41,778 nucleotides of DNA. It comes from Thermosynechococcaceae cyanobacterium YX3bin19. GTDB lineage: Bacteria; Cyanobacteriota; Cyanobacteriia; Thermosynechococcales; Thermosynechococcaceae. Numbering within the stretch: position 1 is the stretch's first letter; each line of letters begins with the position of its first letter. Below are positions 1-7,058 of the stretch, piece by piece. Below the pieces are notes generated by a model. That model made no database searches. It saw only the letters and a program-made list of their open reading frames with translations, and had not been told where the DNA came from. Location: NCBI GenBank assembly GCA_030447595.1, contig JAUJON010000013.1:1-41778 (forward strand). Reading direction: 5' to 3'. The translations under genes and the position numbers were made by a program.

Positions 1-190
1 CGAGTTCTGATCCGCACGGTTGTAGTCCTGCCCTCCAACCCCCGAATATCAAGCTGGGAATTCGGGCTATACAGGTCCGAGAGCCGAGCTAACAGCTCAA
101 AGCTCCGAGACTAGGGCTTAGATGCTGAAGTTCACCGGTCGCAGTTCGAAGTTCGAAGGTTACAGCAAGAAGGTAAGCTATGCTCAACTC
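1..190. other. Leading non-coding stretch upstream of xisH
   Basis: No credible gene is seen. The stretch carries short, irregular repeats of the type GCTCCGAG / GGTCCGAG / GAGCCGAG around 85-110 and a GTTCGAA doublet near 145-157. An open frame continues upstream of the xisH start chosen here (back to 122), but those residues do not resemble the conserved XisH N-terminus, so this is treated as leader. Confidence 0.4.
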
Positions 191-658
191 ATGCCACCGA
201 GAGATGCAATCCACGACGTTGTTAAGCAAGCTATTGTCAAAGATGGCTGGGAAATCACTGATGATCCTTATGTCATATCTTATGGTGAGCGATTTTTGTT
301 TATAGACCTTGGGATAGCTGAATCTAACATCGTTGATCAAATTCAAGGGCAGTTCATAGGGGCTGAGCGCGAAAACAGCCGAGTTGCACTTGAGATTAAA
401 GAATTCCGGGGTAGATCGGCGATCGCTGATTTAGAACAAGCAATTGGACAGTATGTCCTCTATCAACTACTACTTAGCCAGGTTGATCCAGGACGTGAAT
501 TGTATCTAGCTGTCACGGATATGACCTATGACGAGCTATTTAGTGAGCCAGTTGGCAAACTTGTGATTAGTGATCTACCACTAAAAATGCTCATCGTAGA
601 TTTAGAGAAGGTAGAGGTGAAGCAATGGATACCACAGCGTCTGATCAAGAAATCGTAA
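191..658 (+). CDS. xisH: XisH family protein (fdxN element excision controlling factor-like)
   Basis: A 155-residue protein of the XisH family, named for a gene required with xisF and xisI for excision of the fdxN element in heterocysts. Most XisH homologues lie far from any excision element and their role is not established. The start at 191 is chosen because MPPRDAIHDVVKQAI is the conserved family N-terminus; the open frame extends upstream to 122 without family similarity. Family structures have a restriction-endonuclease-like fold, and a matching acidic pattern is visible here: FIDLG near residue 36, then a VALEIKEF block near residue 70 that gives the E-x-K motif. It overlaps xisI by 34 bases, so the two are very probably co-translated. 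There is no recombinase gene nearby, so a role in local DNA excision is not supported. Family assignment is strong; function is open. Confidence 0.88.
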   Translation: MPPRDAIHDVVKQAIVKDGWEITDDPYVISYGERFLFIDLGIAESNIVDQIQGQFIGAERENSRVALEIKEFRGRSAIADLEQAIGQYVLYQLLLSQVDPGRELYLAVTDMTYDELFSEPVGKLVISDLPLKMLIVDLEKVEVKQWIPQRLIKKS

Positions 659-945
659 AACAGGTTATTGTTCAATACGCCCAGCTCCGTCCATCCCACG
701 GGGACATTCGACTTGATACCGTGTTTGATGAAACCCAGAGTCGCTATGCGCTTATGCAGGTTGGTTGGGACCGAGGACGACGAATCAGAGGGAACCTTAT
801 TTATGTAACCCTCCACGACGGAAAGGTTTGGATAGAATACGACGGCATGGAGCCCGGTATCACTCAAGATTTCATTGAAAGGGGGATTCCAGAGGAACGA
901 ATCGTTTTAGCCTTTCTACCTGAAAAACTTGCCGCAATCGTGTGA
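625..945 (+). CDS. xisI: XisI family protein
   Basis: A 106-residue XisI family protein, the usual partner of XisH. Recognisable features are the N-terminal helix ending in IVQYAQLRPSHGDIRLDTVFD, a central VGWDRGRRIRGNLIYVTLHDGKVWI-type strand region and the C-terminal PEERIVLAFLPEKL block. Length is typical for the family (about 105-115 residues). It begins inside the 3' end of xisH in another frame, which indicates translational coupling. The tight pairing and the nuclease-like fold of XisH make a toxin-antitoxin-like or paired DNA-processing role conceivable, but that is inference. It was originally tied to heterocyst fdxN element excision. Confidence 0.88.
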   Translation: MDTTASDQEIVKQVIVQYAQLRPSHGDIRLDTVFDETQSRYALMQVGWDRGRRIRGNLIYVTLHDGKVWIEYDGMEPGITQDFIERGIPEERIVLAFLPEKLAAIV

Positions 946-984
946 GCCAGCCCCCACAACCTTTAGCTGCTTAGCTGCATCCAA

Positions 985-2052
985 ATGACAAACTTCCAGG
1001 CTAAACCGACCCCGGCACCGGCTCTAGAAATCAATGCCTCTCGCCAGTTCACAGCCTGGCTGGCAGAGCAGGGTGCTAGCCTGGCCTTTAGCACCTACCA
1101 AACGGGTAAGCTGTTTTTGATTGGCCTACAACCCGATGGAAGGCTGTCAGTATTTGAGCGAACTTTTGAGCGCTGCATGGGATTATGGACCAGTCCAAGT
1201 TGCTTGTATACGAGTTCGCTCTATCAACTGTGGCGCTTTGAGAATGTCTTGGAGCCAGGCCAGTCGCACAAGGGCTATGACCGGCTTTACGTGCCACAAG
1301 TGGGCTACACCACAGGCGATCTCGACGTTCACGACATTGCTGTGAGCGAGAATGGGCAGGTCATCTTCGTCAACACCCTCTTTAGCTGTCTGGCTACTGT
1401 GAGTGAGCGGTACAGTTTTATTCCCCTGTGGCAGCCGCCATTTATTTCTCGCTTGGCTGCTGAAGACCGCTGCCACCTCAACGGCCTGGCGATGGTGCAG
1501 GGTCAGCCCCGCTACGTCACAGCGGTGAGCCAAGCTGATGTTGCCGATGGCTGGCGGGACCGCCGTTATGATGGTGGTTGCGTAGTGGATGTCACCAGCA
1601 ATGAGATTGTGCTGTCTGGCCTCTCGATGCCTCACTCACCCCGGTTCCATCAAGACCAGTTGTGGCTGCTGAATTCAGGCACGGGTGACTTCGGCAGGGT
1701 CGATGTCGATCGCGGCCAATTTGAACCAGTGGCTTTTTGTCCTGGCTATTTGCGCGGGTTGGCTTTTGTCGGTGACTATGCGATCGCTGGCCTCTCCAAA
1801 ATGCGCGGCAATAAGACGTTTAGTGGCCTTGCCTTGGACGAAAATCTAAGAGCAAAGGATGTCGAGGCTCGCTGTGGCTTACAGGTCATTGATCTCCGCA
1901 GCGGCGACATTGTTCACTGGTTGCGCTTCGAAGGCATGGTAGAGGAGCTATATGACGTGGCAGTGATTCCGGGGGTGCGCCGTCCGGCAGCTTTGGGTTT
2001 CAAGTCGGATGAAATCCGCCGCACTATCACGATTGGTCCACCGATACGCTAA
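985..2052 (+). CDS. TIGR03032 family protein (DUF4915-like)
   Basis: A 355-residue protein matching the TIGR03032 family of unknown biochemical function. The match is recognised from the N-terminal ASLAFSTYQTGKLFLIGL block, the SLYQLWRFENVL and YDRLYVPQVGYTTGDLDVHD segments (about residues 75-120), the LNGLAMVQGQPRYVTAVSQAD stretch near 165, and the C-terminal DIRSGDIVHWLRFEG-type blade. The repeated beta-rich blades suggest a propeller-like protein. Homologues often sit near glycosyltransferase or sulfotransferase genes; none is present here. No signal peptide or membrane segment is seen, so a cytosolic location is likely. It follows xisI by 39 bases on the same strand but need not share its function. 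The frame is intact, with no sign of decay. Confidence 0.8.
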   Translation: MTNFQAKPTPAPALEINASRQFTAWLAEQGASLAFSTYQTGKLFLIGLQPDGRLSVFERTFERCMGLWTSPSCLYTSSLYQLWRFENVLEPGQSHKGYDRLYVPQVGYTTGDLDVHDIAVSENGQVIFVNTLFSCLATVSERYSFIPLWQPPFISRLAAEDRCHLNGLAMVQGQPRYVTAVSQADVADGWRDRRYDGGCVVDVTSNEIVLSGLSMPHSPRFHQDQLWLLNSGTGDFGRVDVDRGQFEPVAFCPGYLRGLAFVGDYAIAGLSKMRGNKTFSGLALDENLRAKDVEARCGLQVIDLRSGDIVHWLRFEGMVEELYDVAVIPGVRRPAALGFKSDEIRRTITIGPPIR

Positions 2053-2268
2053 CTACTGTCAATATCAGCCACAGCCATCTACAATCCTTCTGGTCAATTT
2101 GCAGGAGTTTAGTTGCCTTCTCTTTGGTAAAGGCTGGCAGAAGAAGTAGCCCTACACGGCTTCACACTGGAGCGATCGCAAGAAATTAAATTGAGCTTCG
2201 GCTCCACCCCTATTGCAGCCATACATAAGTTGAGCTTCCAGCCTAGGCTAGAAAGATGCCGATAGTAC

Positions 2269-2811
2269 TTAGGCAGCATCCTGGCTTAATAATTCAATAG
2301 CTTCCTCACACCAAGCAATCCAACCCGTCTCGTAACCAAGACCACGACGGAGGGTGAGATATTGAAACTTTTCCTCAGGGGATAAGCCTTGCGGGTTTCG
2401 AAAGTACTGCAGCTCAATTTTTTGGTAAACCATCAACCGCTCCAAGTGGGCCTGACGATGCCGCTGTAGCTCAGCCAAGATAGCTGACCGGGGAGCATAG
2501 CAGCCAGCAAAAAGTTTAACCAGGATGTCTTCTTTTGTTGCAGCGGGTTCTGAAGGTTGAGAAATCCACTCAAGGAGTCGCTCTTTTCCCAGTGGCGTAA
2601 CACTATAAAGCTTTTTATCAGGACGGCCCTCCTGGGGAATTGTCTCAGAACTGACCCAGTCCTCTGCCTCTAGCTTGGCTAGCTCCCGGTAAATTTGCTG
2701 ATGACTGGCTTTCCAGAAAAAGCCAACCGACCCATCAAATTGTTTAGCTAAGTCATATCCACTACAGGGGCAGCTCATTAAGGAGGCTAAAACTGCATGC
2801 GCTAGAGCCAT
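2269..2811 (-). CDS. PadR family transcriptional regulator
   Basis: A 180-residue PadR-type repressor. The N-terminal winged helix (about residues 1-80) carries the family pattern: HAVLASLMSCPCSGYDLAKQF, then SHQQIYRELAKLEAEDWV, then the wing GRPDKKLYSVTPLGKERL. The C-terminal half (about 85-175) is the helical dimerisation domain with conserved REELxxH-like and YxxLTLRRGxxYE patterns (here YLTLRRGLGYETGWIAWCEE). PadR proteins act as cytosolic dimers that repress divergent or downstream genes and are released by small aromatic or lipophilic ligands, or by modification. It is divergent from an ICMT-like methyltransferase across a 101-base gap that holds a perfect 16-bp palindrome and an imperfect second copy. 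Autoregulation and control of 2913-3885 are therefore likely. Confidence 0.9.
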   Translation of the reverse strand: MALAHAVLASLMSCPCSGYDLAKQFDGSVGFFWKASHQQIYRELAKLEAEDWVSSETIPQEGRPDKKLYSVTPLGKERLLEWISQPSEPAATKEDILVKLFAGCYAPRSAILAELQRHRQAHLERLMVYQKIELQYFRNPQGLSPEEKFQYLTLRRGLGYETGWIAWCEEAIELLSQDAA

Positions 2812-2831
2812 AGGAGTTTACTTCTTGACAT

Positions 2832-2879
2832 ATGCAACTGTTTGAATATAGACTACCAAGTAAATGCAACTAGTTGCAT
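2832..2879. promoter_or_regulatory. Candidate PadR double operator
   Basis: ATGCAACTAGTTGCAT at 2864-2879 is a perfect 16-bp palindrome. At 2832-2847 an imperfect copy shares the entire left half (ATGCAACT) and has a degenerate right half. The two sites are 32 bp apart, close to three helical turns, so they would lie on the same DNA face. PadR boxes commonly have an ATG-N10-CAT form, which this fits. The sites lie between the divergent padR and methyltransferase starts. Confidence 0.6.
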
Positions 2880-2912
2880 ATTAATGAATAGGAACCTTGC
2901 TAGGCGTCAGAT

Positions 2913-3380
2913 ATGCAAGACAAAATTAATGACAACCCTGGAGTAATCGCTCCGCCACCATTAATCTTCGCAGGTACGTTGACCAGTGGGCTTCTCCTCC
3001 ATGTCGTATTTCCCCTATCCGTTCTGCCACGAGCAGGGTTAGTCCTGGGTGGAGTATTGATTGTGCTTGCTGGAATTATCGCTGTAACAGCGTTTCGGGC
3101 ATTTCAGCACATTGGCACGAATGTGGCTCCTTCCAAGCCTGCGATCGCCCTCGTAACTGAGGGGCCGTTTCGATTCAGCCGCAATCCTCTTTACTTGTCA
3201 CTGACACTCCTATACGTCGGGATTGCATTCTGCATCAACACGCTGTGGCCTCTGCTGCTCTTGCTCCCCCTGCTCATTGTCATACAGCGCGGTGTGATTG
3301 ACCGTGAGGAACACTACCTAGAGTTAAAGTTTGGCGAAGATTACCGCCACTACAAAGCTCTGGTGCGGCGTTGGCTTTGA
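2913..3380 (+). CDS. Isoprenylcysteine carboxyl methyltransferase family membrane protein
   Basis: A 155-residue integral membrane protein of the ICMT/PEMT-like methyltransferase group. It has hydrophobic segments at about residues 15-35, 43-65 and 100-125, then the hallmark C-terminal pattern: TEGPFRFSRNPLYLSL (about 84-100) followed by EEHYLELKFGEDYRHYKALVRRWL at the end. The RNPLYL and ExxYLELKFGxxYxxY motifs form the SAM- and substrate-binding region in this superfamily. The physiological substrate of bacterial members is generally unknown; lipids or small hydrophobic molecules are candidates. It is the first gene downstream of the candidate PadR operator and probably shares a transcript with the DUF4188 gene 61 bases later. 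No truncation is seen. Confidence 0.87.
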   Translation: MQDKINDNPGVIAPPPLIFAGTLTSGLLLHVVFPLSVLPRAGLVLGGVLIVLAGIIAVTAFRAFQHIGTNVAPSKPAIALVTEGPFRFSRNPLYLSLTLLYVGIAFCINTLWPLLLLLPLLIVIQRGVIDREEHYLELKFGEDYRHYKALVRRWL

Positions 3381-3441
3381 GCCCGATTGACCAACAGCAT
3401 GAAGAGTCTAAAACTAACCCAACTAGTATCTGGAGGTTCCG

Positions 3442-3885
3442 ATGGCGCAAGTTTTTCCCGGACGGTTTACGGCTCAAGTGAATGAACCCTTTGTGGTTTT
3501 TCTGATTGGTCTACGAATCAATCGCTTCTTTGCCTTCTCCAAGTGGGTTCCGACAGCAAGGGCAATGCCGCCAATGTTGCGAACCCTTTACCAGAACCCG
3601 GAGAAGGGATTTCTAGGAGGATACACATTCCTCTATTGGCGAGGTGTTGGAATGGTACAGTACTGGCGATCATTTAAAGATTTGGAGAGATTTGCTAGAA
3701 ATCCATCAGACCCTCATGCTGGAGCTTGGCAGCGCTTTAATCAATTGGTTGGTGCAGACGGTAGTGTAGGCATTTGGCACGAAACTTACTTGGTTGAGCC
3801 AAGACACTATGAGGCCATCTATGCCAACATGCCTGCTTTTGGCTTAGCTGCTGCGACAGAGCATGTTCCAGTTACTGGCCATTGA
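3442..3885 (+). CDS. DUF4188 domain-containing protein
   Basis: A 147-residue protein of the DUF4188 family, a dimeric alpha/beta-barrel type related to small heme-independent monooxygenases and aldoxime dehydratase-like folds. Family blocks seen are VVFLIGLRINRFFAFSKWVP, FLGGYTFLYWRGVGMVQYWRSF (about 55-75), PSDPHAGAWQRFN and GIWHETYLVEPRHYEAIYANMP. The ATG at 3442 follows a good GGAGG ribosome-binding site. It lies behind the ICMT-like gene in a probable PadR-controlled two-gene operon, which suggests a shared role in processing or sensing a small hydrophobic compound. That role is inference. The catalytic activity of the family is not established. Confidence 0.83.
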   Translation: MAQVFPGRFTAQVNEPFVVFLIGLRINRFFAFSKWVPTARAMPPMLRTLYQNPEKGFLGGYTFLYWRGVGMVQYWRSFKDLERFARNPSDPHAGAWQRFNQLVGADGSVGIWHETYLVEPRHYEAIYANMPAFGLAAATEHVPVTGH

Positions 3886-3908
3886 GAGACTGCAGGTGGG
3901 CGTGTTAA

Positions 3909-3926
3909 TTTTAAGGGCGCTTAAAA
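3909..3926. promoter_or_regulatory. Inverted repeat upstream of devB
   Basis: TTTTAAG-GGCG-CTTAAAA is a perfect 7-bp inverted repeat with a 4-base spacer in the 153-base gap between the DUF4188 gene and devB. It could be a weak terminator for the upstream operon (there is no long T-run) or an operator for devBCA. Neither is proven. Confidence 0.35.
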
Positions 3927-4038
3927 GAATTCCAACTTCCCCTGCCAACGATGCAGATATCATTGGGCATTTTTATCTCAGCTAAACTTGATAGGCAACC
4001 CAATGCAGTTGTTGAAGTAAGCCGCTCATCTCACTGGC

Positions 4039-5202
4039 ATGAAAGACCAACCCTTCCGGAAACCTGTAGGTCGGCGGGCAATTATTCTAGCAGTTGCTGC
4101 GGCCCTCGCAACGAGTGGTATGTCTATTTACTTTTTGCGATCGCAACTGGCTAAACCCAATCCGGCCCCCGCTCCCGCCGCAAGTACGGGCGTTTCTGCT
4201 GTGACTGCCTTGGGCCGCATCGAACCGCAAGGCGAAGTCATTGGCGTCGGGGGACCTGTGGGAGAGCGGGTTGAGTTACTAGTTCGAGAGGGTCAGCAGG
4301 TGCAATCTGGCCAGGTCTTAGCTTATTTGGAAAGCTATGCAGAACGGCTGGCCGAGAAAAATGTGGCAGCCAGTGCCCTGGAGGAAGCCCAGTCTCGTTT
4401 TGCGGCTGAGACGACCTATGGTTCAGCTCAAGTGCAGGAGGCCCAGTCTCGCATCCAACAGATCGCCACCCCCCAGTCATTGGAAGTAGCAGCGCAACAA
4501 GCAAAGGTAGAACAACTAGCGGCAGAACTAGCAGCAGCCCGCAAGGATTTAGAACGATCCCAAGTTCTCCGGCGTGAAGGAGCCATTTCTCAACAAGTGC
4601 TGGATGATGACGCAGTGGCTGTCCGGAGTAAGCAAGCCGAGCTAAATAATGCCAGGGCGACCTTGGGCAAAGTCTCAGAAGCCCGCAGCAGCGATCTGCG
4701 GAACGCCCAGGCGCAACTTCGCTCCGCCCAAGCGGAGCAAGTGCGATCGCAAAGTCAAGTCCAGGTTGAGTCTGCTCGCCGCCAGCTAGAGCTGGCTCAA
4801 GCCAAGGTCAAACGCGCCACCATTCGAGCACCCCAGTCTGGGCAGATTTTAAAGATTCTCACCCACTCAGGCGAAGCCATTCCCGAAGATGGTAGCATTC
4901 TGCAACTTGGTAACACGCAACAGATGTATGTCGTGGCTGAAGTTTATGAAACCGACATTGGCAAAATAAAGCCGGGTCAATCCGCCAAAATTACTAGTGG
5001 GGCACTGCCGCGAAGTCTCCAGGGTACAGTCGAACAAGTTGGCCTGCAAATTGATAAAAATGATGTGCTGGATACTGACCCAGCCGCCGATACCGATGCC
5101 AGGGTAGTCGAGGTTAAGGTTCGCCTGCACTCGCAGGATAGTGCCTTGGTTACCGGGTTAACGAATTTACAGGTTGAAGTTGCAATTGAGCCCCGACCAT
5201 GA
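4039..5202 (+). CDS. devB: DevB-like ABC exporter membrane fusion protein (HlyD family)
   Basis: A 387-residue periplasmic adaptor of the DevB type. In heterocyst-forming cyanobacteria DevBCA with TolC exports envelope glycolipid; non-heterocystous species carry paralogues with other substrates. The layout is a short cytoplasmic tail, a membrane anchor at about 13-32, a first lipoyl half (TALGRIEPQGEVIGVGGPVGERV, residues about 55-80, then VREGQQVQSGQVLAYLE), a long alpha-helical hairpin rich in Q, A and E (about 100-255), a second lipoyl half (RATIRAPQSGQILKI near 265) and a beta-barrel (YVVAEVYETDIGKIKPGQSAKI). Its last four bases overlap devC (ATGA). Length matches the family. The start at 4039 gives the positively charged KDQPFRKPVGRR segment before the anchor. 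The transported substrate cannot be told from sequence. Confidence 0.9.
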   Translation: MKDQPFRKPVGRRAIILAVAAALATSGMSIYFLRSQLAKPNPAPAPAASTGVSAVTALGRIEPQGEVIGVGGPVGERVELLVREGQQVQSGQVLAYLESYAERLAEKNVAASALEEAQSRFAAETTYGSAQVQEAQSRIQQIATPQSLEVAAQQAKVEQLAAELAAARKDLERSQVLRREGAISQQVLDDDAVAVRSKQAELNNARATLGKVSEARSSDLRNAQAQLRSAQAEQVRSQSQVQVESARRQLELAQAKVKRATIRAPQSGQILKILTHSGEAIPEDGSILQLGNTQQMYVVAEVYETDIGKIKPGQSAKITSGALPRSLQGTVEQVGLQIDKNDVLDTDPAADTDARVVEVKVRLHSQDSALVTGLTNLQVEVAIEPRP

Positions 5203-6350
5203 TGGCAATTCCCCTAGCCTGGCTGCAGCTCGTGCGTGAAAAAAACCGATTGCTGGTAGCCCTAGCAGGAATAACCTTTGCAGCGATTTTGATGTTTATG
5301 CAGCTAGGGTTCCGCGATGCCCTTTACGCTAGTACAGTACGCCTGCACACCAAACTACAGGCTGATATTGTATTGATTAGCCCCCAGTCCGAGTCTTTAG
5401 TTGCCATGGAAAGCTTTTCCCAGCGGCGCTTGTATCAGACCCTAGGCTTTGAAGGGGTGGCATCGGTTAGTCCTTTATATTTAGACTTTGCTTTTTGGAG
5501 AAATCCTCAAACCCGTGGCACTCGCAGTATTCTGGTGCTTGGCATTGACCCCGAAGACCGGGTGCTTGACCTGCCTGGAGTCGGCCAAAATTTAGATCAG
5601 ATCAAGCTACCGGATGTTGTACTGTTTGACCAAGATTCCAGAGCTGAATTTGGCCCCGTTTCTGCCCAGTTTAATCAGGGAAAAACCGTTGCTACAGAAG
5701 TGAGCGGTCGTCGAGTGCGGGTGGGTGGGTTGTTTCAGTTGGGAGCCTCCTTTGCCGCCGACGGTAATTTAGTCACCAGTGACCTGAATTTCTTACGCCT
5801 ATTTGAGGCGCGGCCTCAAGGTCTGATTGATGTGGGACTGATTCAACTTAAACCCGGTGCAGACGTCGAGCAGGTCCTGAAAGATATACAGTCCCACCTA
5901 CCGACTGATGTTCAAGCCCTTTCTAAGCAGGGATTTATTGATTTTGAGAAGAACTACTGGGCAACCAGTACCGCAATTGGATTTATTTTCACCCTAGGGA
6001 CGGCCATGGGATTTGTCGTGGGTAGCGTGATTGTTTACCAAATCCTCTACACTGATGTCTCCGATCACCTGGCTGAATATGCCACGCTCAAGGCAATGGG
6101 ATATGCTAATTCCTATCTGTTCTCACTCGTGTTTCAAGAGGCTCTGATCTTAGCAATTTTAGGATATATTCCAGGTTTTGCTCTCTGCTTAGGGCTTTAT
6201 GATCTCACCCGTAATGCTACAGCTTTACCGATGATTATGACCCTGGGGCGGGGAGTAATCGTTCTTGTTCTCACGATATTGATGTGCTCTATTGCAGCAG
6301 CGATCGCGGTGCGGAAAGTCCAAGCAGCTGACCCGGCAGATATCTTTTAA
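5199..6350 (+). CDS. devC: DevC-like ABC exporter permease
   Basis: A 383-residue FtsX/MacB-type permease, DevC subfamily. It has an N-terminal membrane helix (about 18-38, LLVALAGITFAAILMFMQLGF), a large periplasmic domain (about 45-255, including RRLYQTLGFEGVASVSPLY) and three C-terminal helices (about 260-285, 305-330 and 345-370). The conserved cytoplasmic coupling segment LAEYATLKAMGYANSYLF near 290-305 contacts the ATPase. It starts within the devB stop (ATGA overlap) and precedes devA by 3 bases, so the three genes form one tightly coupled operon. Together with DevB, DevA and an outer-membrane TolC homologue (not in this window) it would make a tripartite exporter. Confidence 0.92.
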   Translation: MMAIPLAWLQLVREKNRLLVALAGITFAAILMFMQLGFRDALYASTVRLHTKLQADIVLISPQSESLVAMESFSQRRLYQTLGFEGVASVSPLYLDFAFWRNPQTRGTRSILVLGIDPEDRVLDLPGVGQNLDQIKLPDVVLFDQDSRAEFGPVSAQFNQGKTVATEVSGRRVRVGGLFQLGASFAADGNLVTSDLNFLRLFEARPQGLIDVGLIQLKPGADVEQVLKDIQSHLPTDVQALSKQGFIDFEKNYWATSTAIGFIFTLGTAMGFVVGSVIVYQILYTDVSDHLAEYATLKAMGYANSYLFSLVFQEALILAILGYIPGFALCLGLYDLTRNATALPMIMTLGRGVIVLVLTILMCSIAAAIAVRKVQAADPADIF

Positions 6351-6353
6351 GCG

Positions 6354-7058
6354 ATGCAACTCGAACCCGTTATTGCAATCAATAAGGTTAACCATTACTT
6401 CGGTAAAGGGCGGCTACGCAAGCAGATTCTGTTCGATGTCAGTGTAGACATCCAGGGGGGCGAAATAGTAATGATGACCGGGCCATCCGGGTCAGGCAAA
6501 ACAACGCTGTTGACCTTGATTGGCGCTCTGCGCTCCACTCAGGAGGGTAGCCTGAAGGTTTTCGGCCAAGAACTGAATGGGGCAAACCCACGCCTGTTAG
6601 AGGCAGTGCGGTGTAATATCGGCTATATCTTCCAGGCACACAACTTGCTGCACTCGCTCACAGCTTGTCAAAATGTGCAGATGTCTATGGCGCTACATAA
6701 AGAAGTTCCTGAACCCGTTGCTCGTCAGCGCTCAGAAGCAATGCTCAAGGCCGTGGGATTGGGGGATTGGATTCATTACTACCCCCAGGAACTCTCGGGG
6801 GGTCAAAAACAGCGGGTGGCGATCGCCCGCGCTTTAGTGAGTCATCCCAAAATTGTCTTGGCTGATGAACCCACTGCAGCCTTAGATAAACACTCAGGCC
6901 GGGCTGTGGTTGAGCTGATGCAGAGCTTAGCTAAACAACAGGGCTGCTCAATTTTGATCGTTACTCATGACAACCGAATTCTGGACGTCTGCGATCGCCT
7001 GCTTCACATGGAGGATGGCCGCCTATCGTTATTGAACGCAGTCCCCGCGCAGGCTTAG
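6354..7058 (+). CDS. devA: DevA-like ABC exporter ATP-binding subunit
   Basis: A 234-residue ATPase of the DevA/LolD/MacB type. Walker A is GPSGSGKT at residues 43-50, the Q-loop lies in IGYIFQAHNLL near 89-99, the signature LSGGQ is at 147-151, Walker B is IVLADEP at 167-173 and the switch histidine is H205 in VTHD. All catalytic elements are present. It hydrolyses ATP to drive the DevC permease at the inner membrane. It is the last gene of devBCA, and its final codon overlaps the end of the opposite-strand sasA gene by four bases (TTAG), leaving no room for a dedicated terminator. Confidence 0.93.
   Translation: MQLEPVIAINKVNHYFGKGRLRKQILFDVSVDIQGGEIVMMTGPSGSGKTTLLTLIGALRSTQEGSLKVFGQELNGANPRLLEAVRCNIGYIFQAHNLLHSLTACQNVQMSMALHKEVPEPVARQRSEAMLKAVGLGDWIHYYPQELSGGQKQRVAIARALVSHPKIVLADEPTAALDKHSGRAVVELMQSLAKQQGCSILIVTHDNRILDVCDRLLHMEDGRLSLLNAVPAQA

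Noticed and set aside
122-190. N-terminal extension of the XisH frame back to 122
   Set aside because: The residues do not resemble XisH, and the conserved MPPRDAIH start is at 191.
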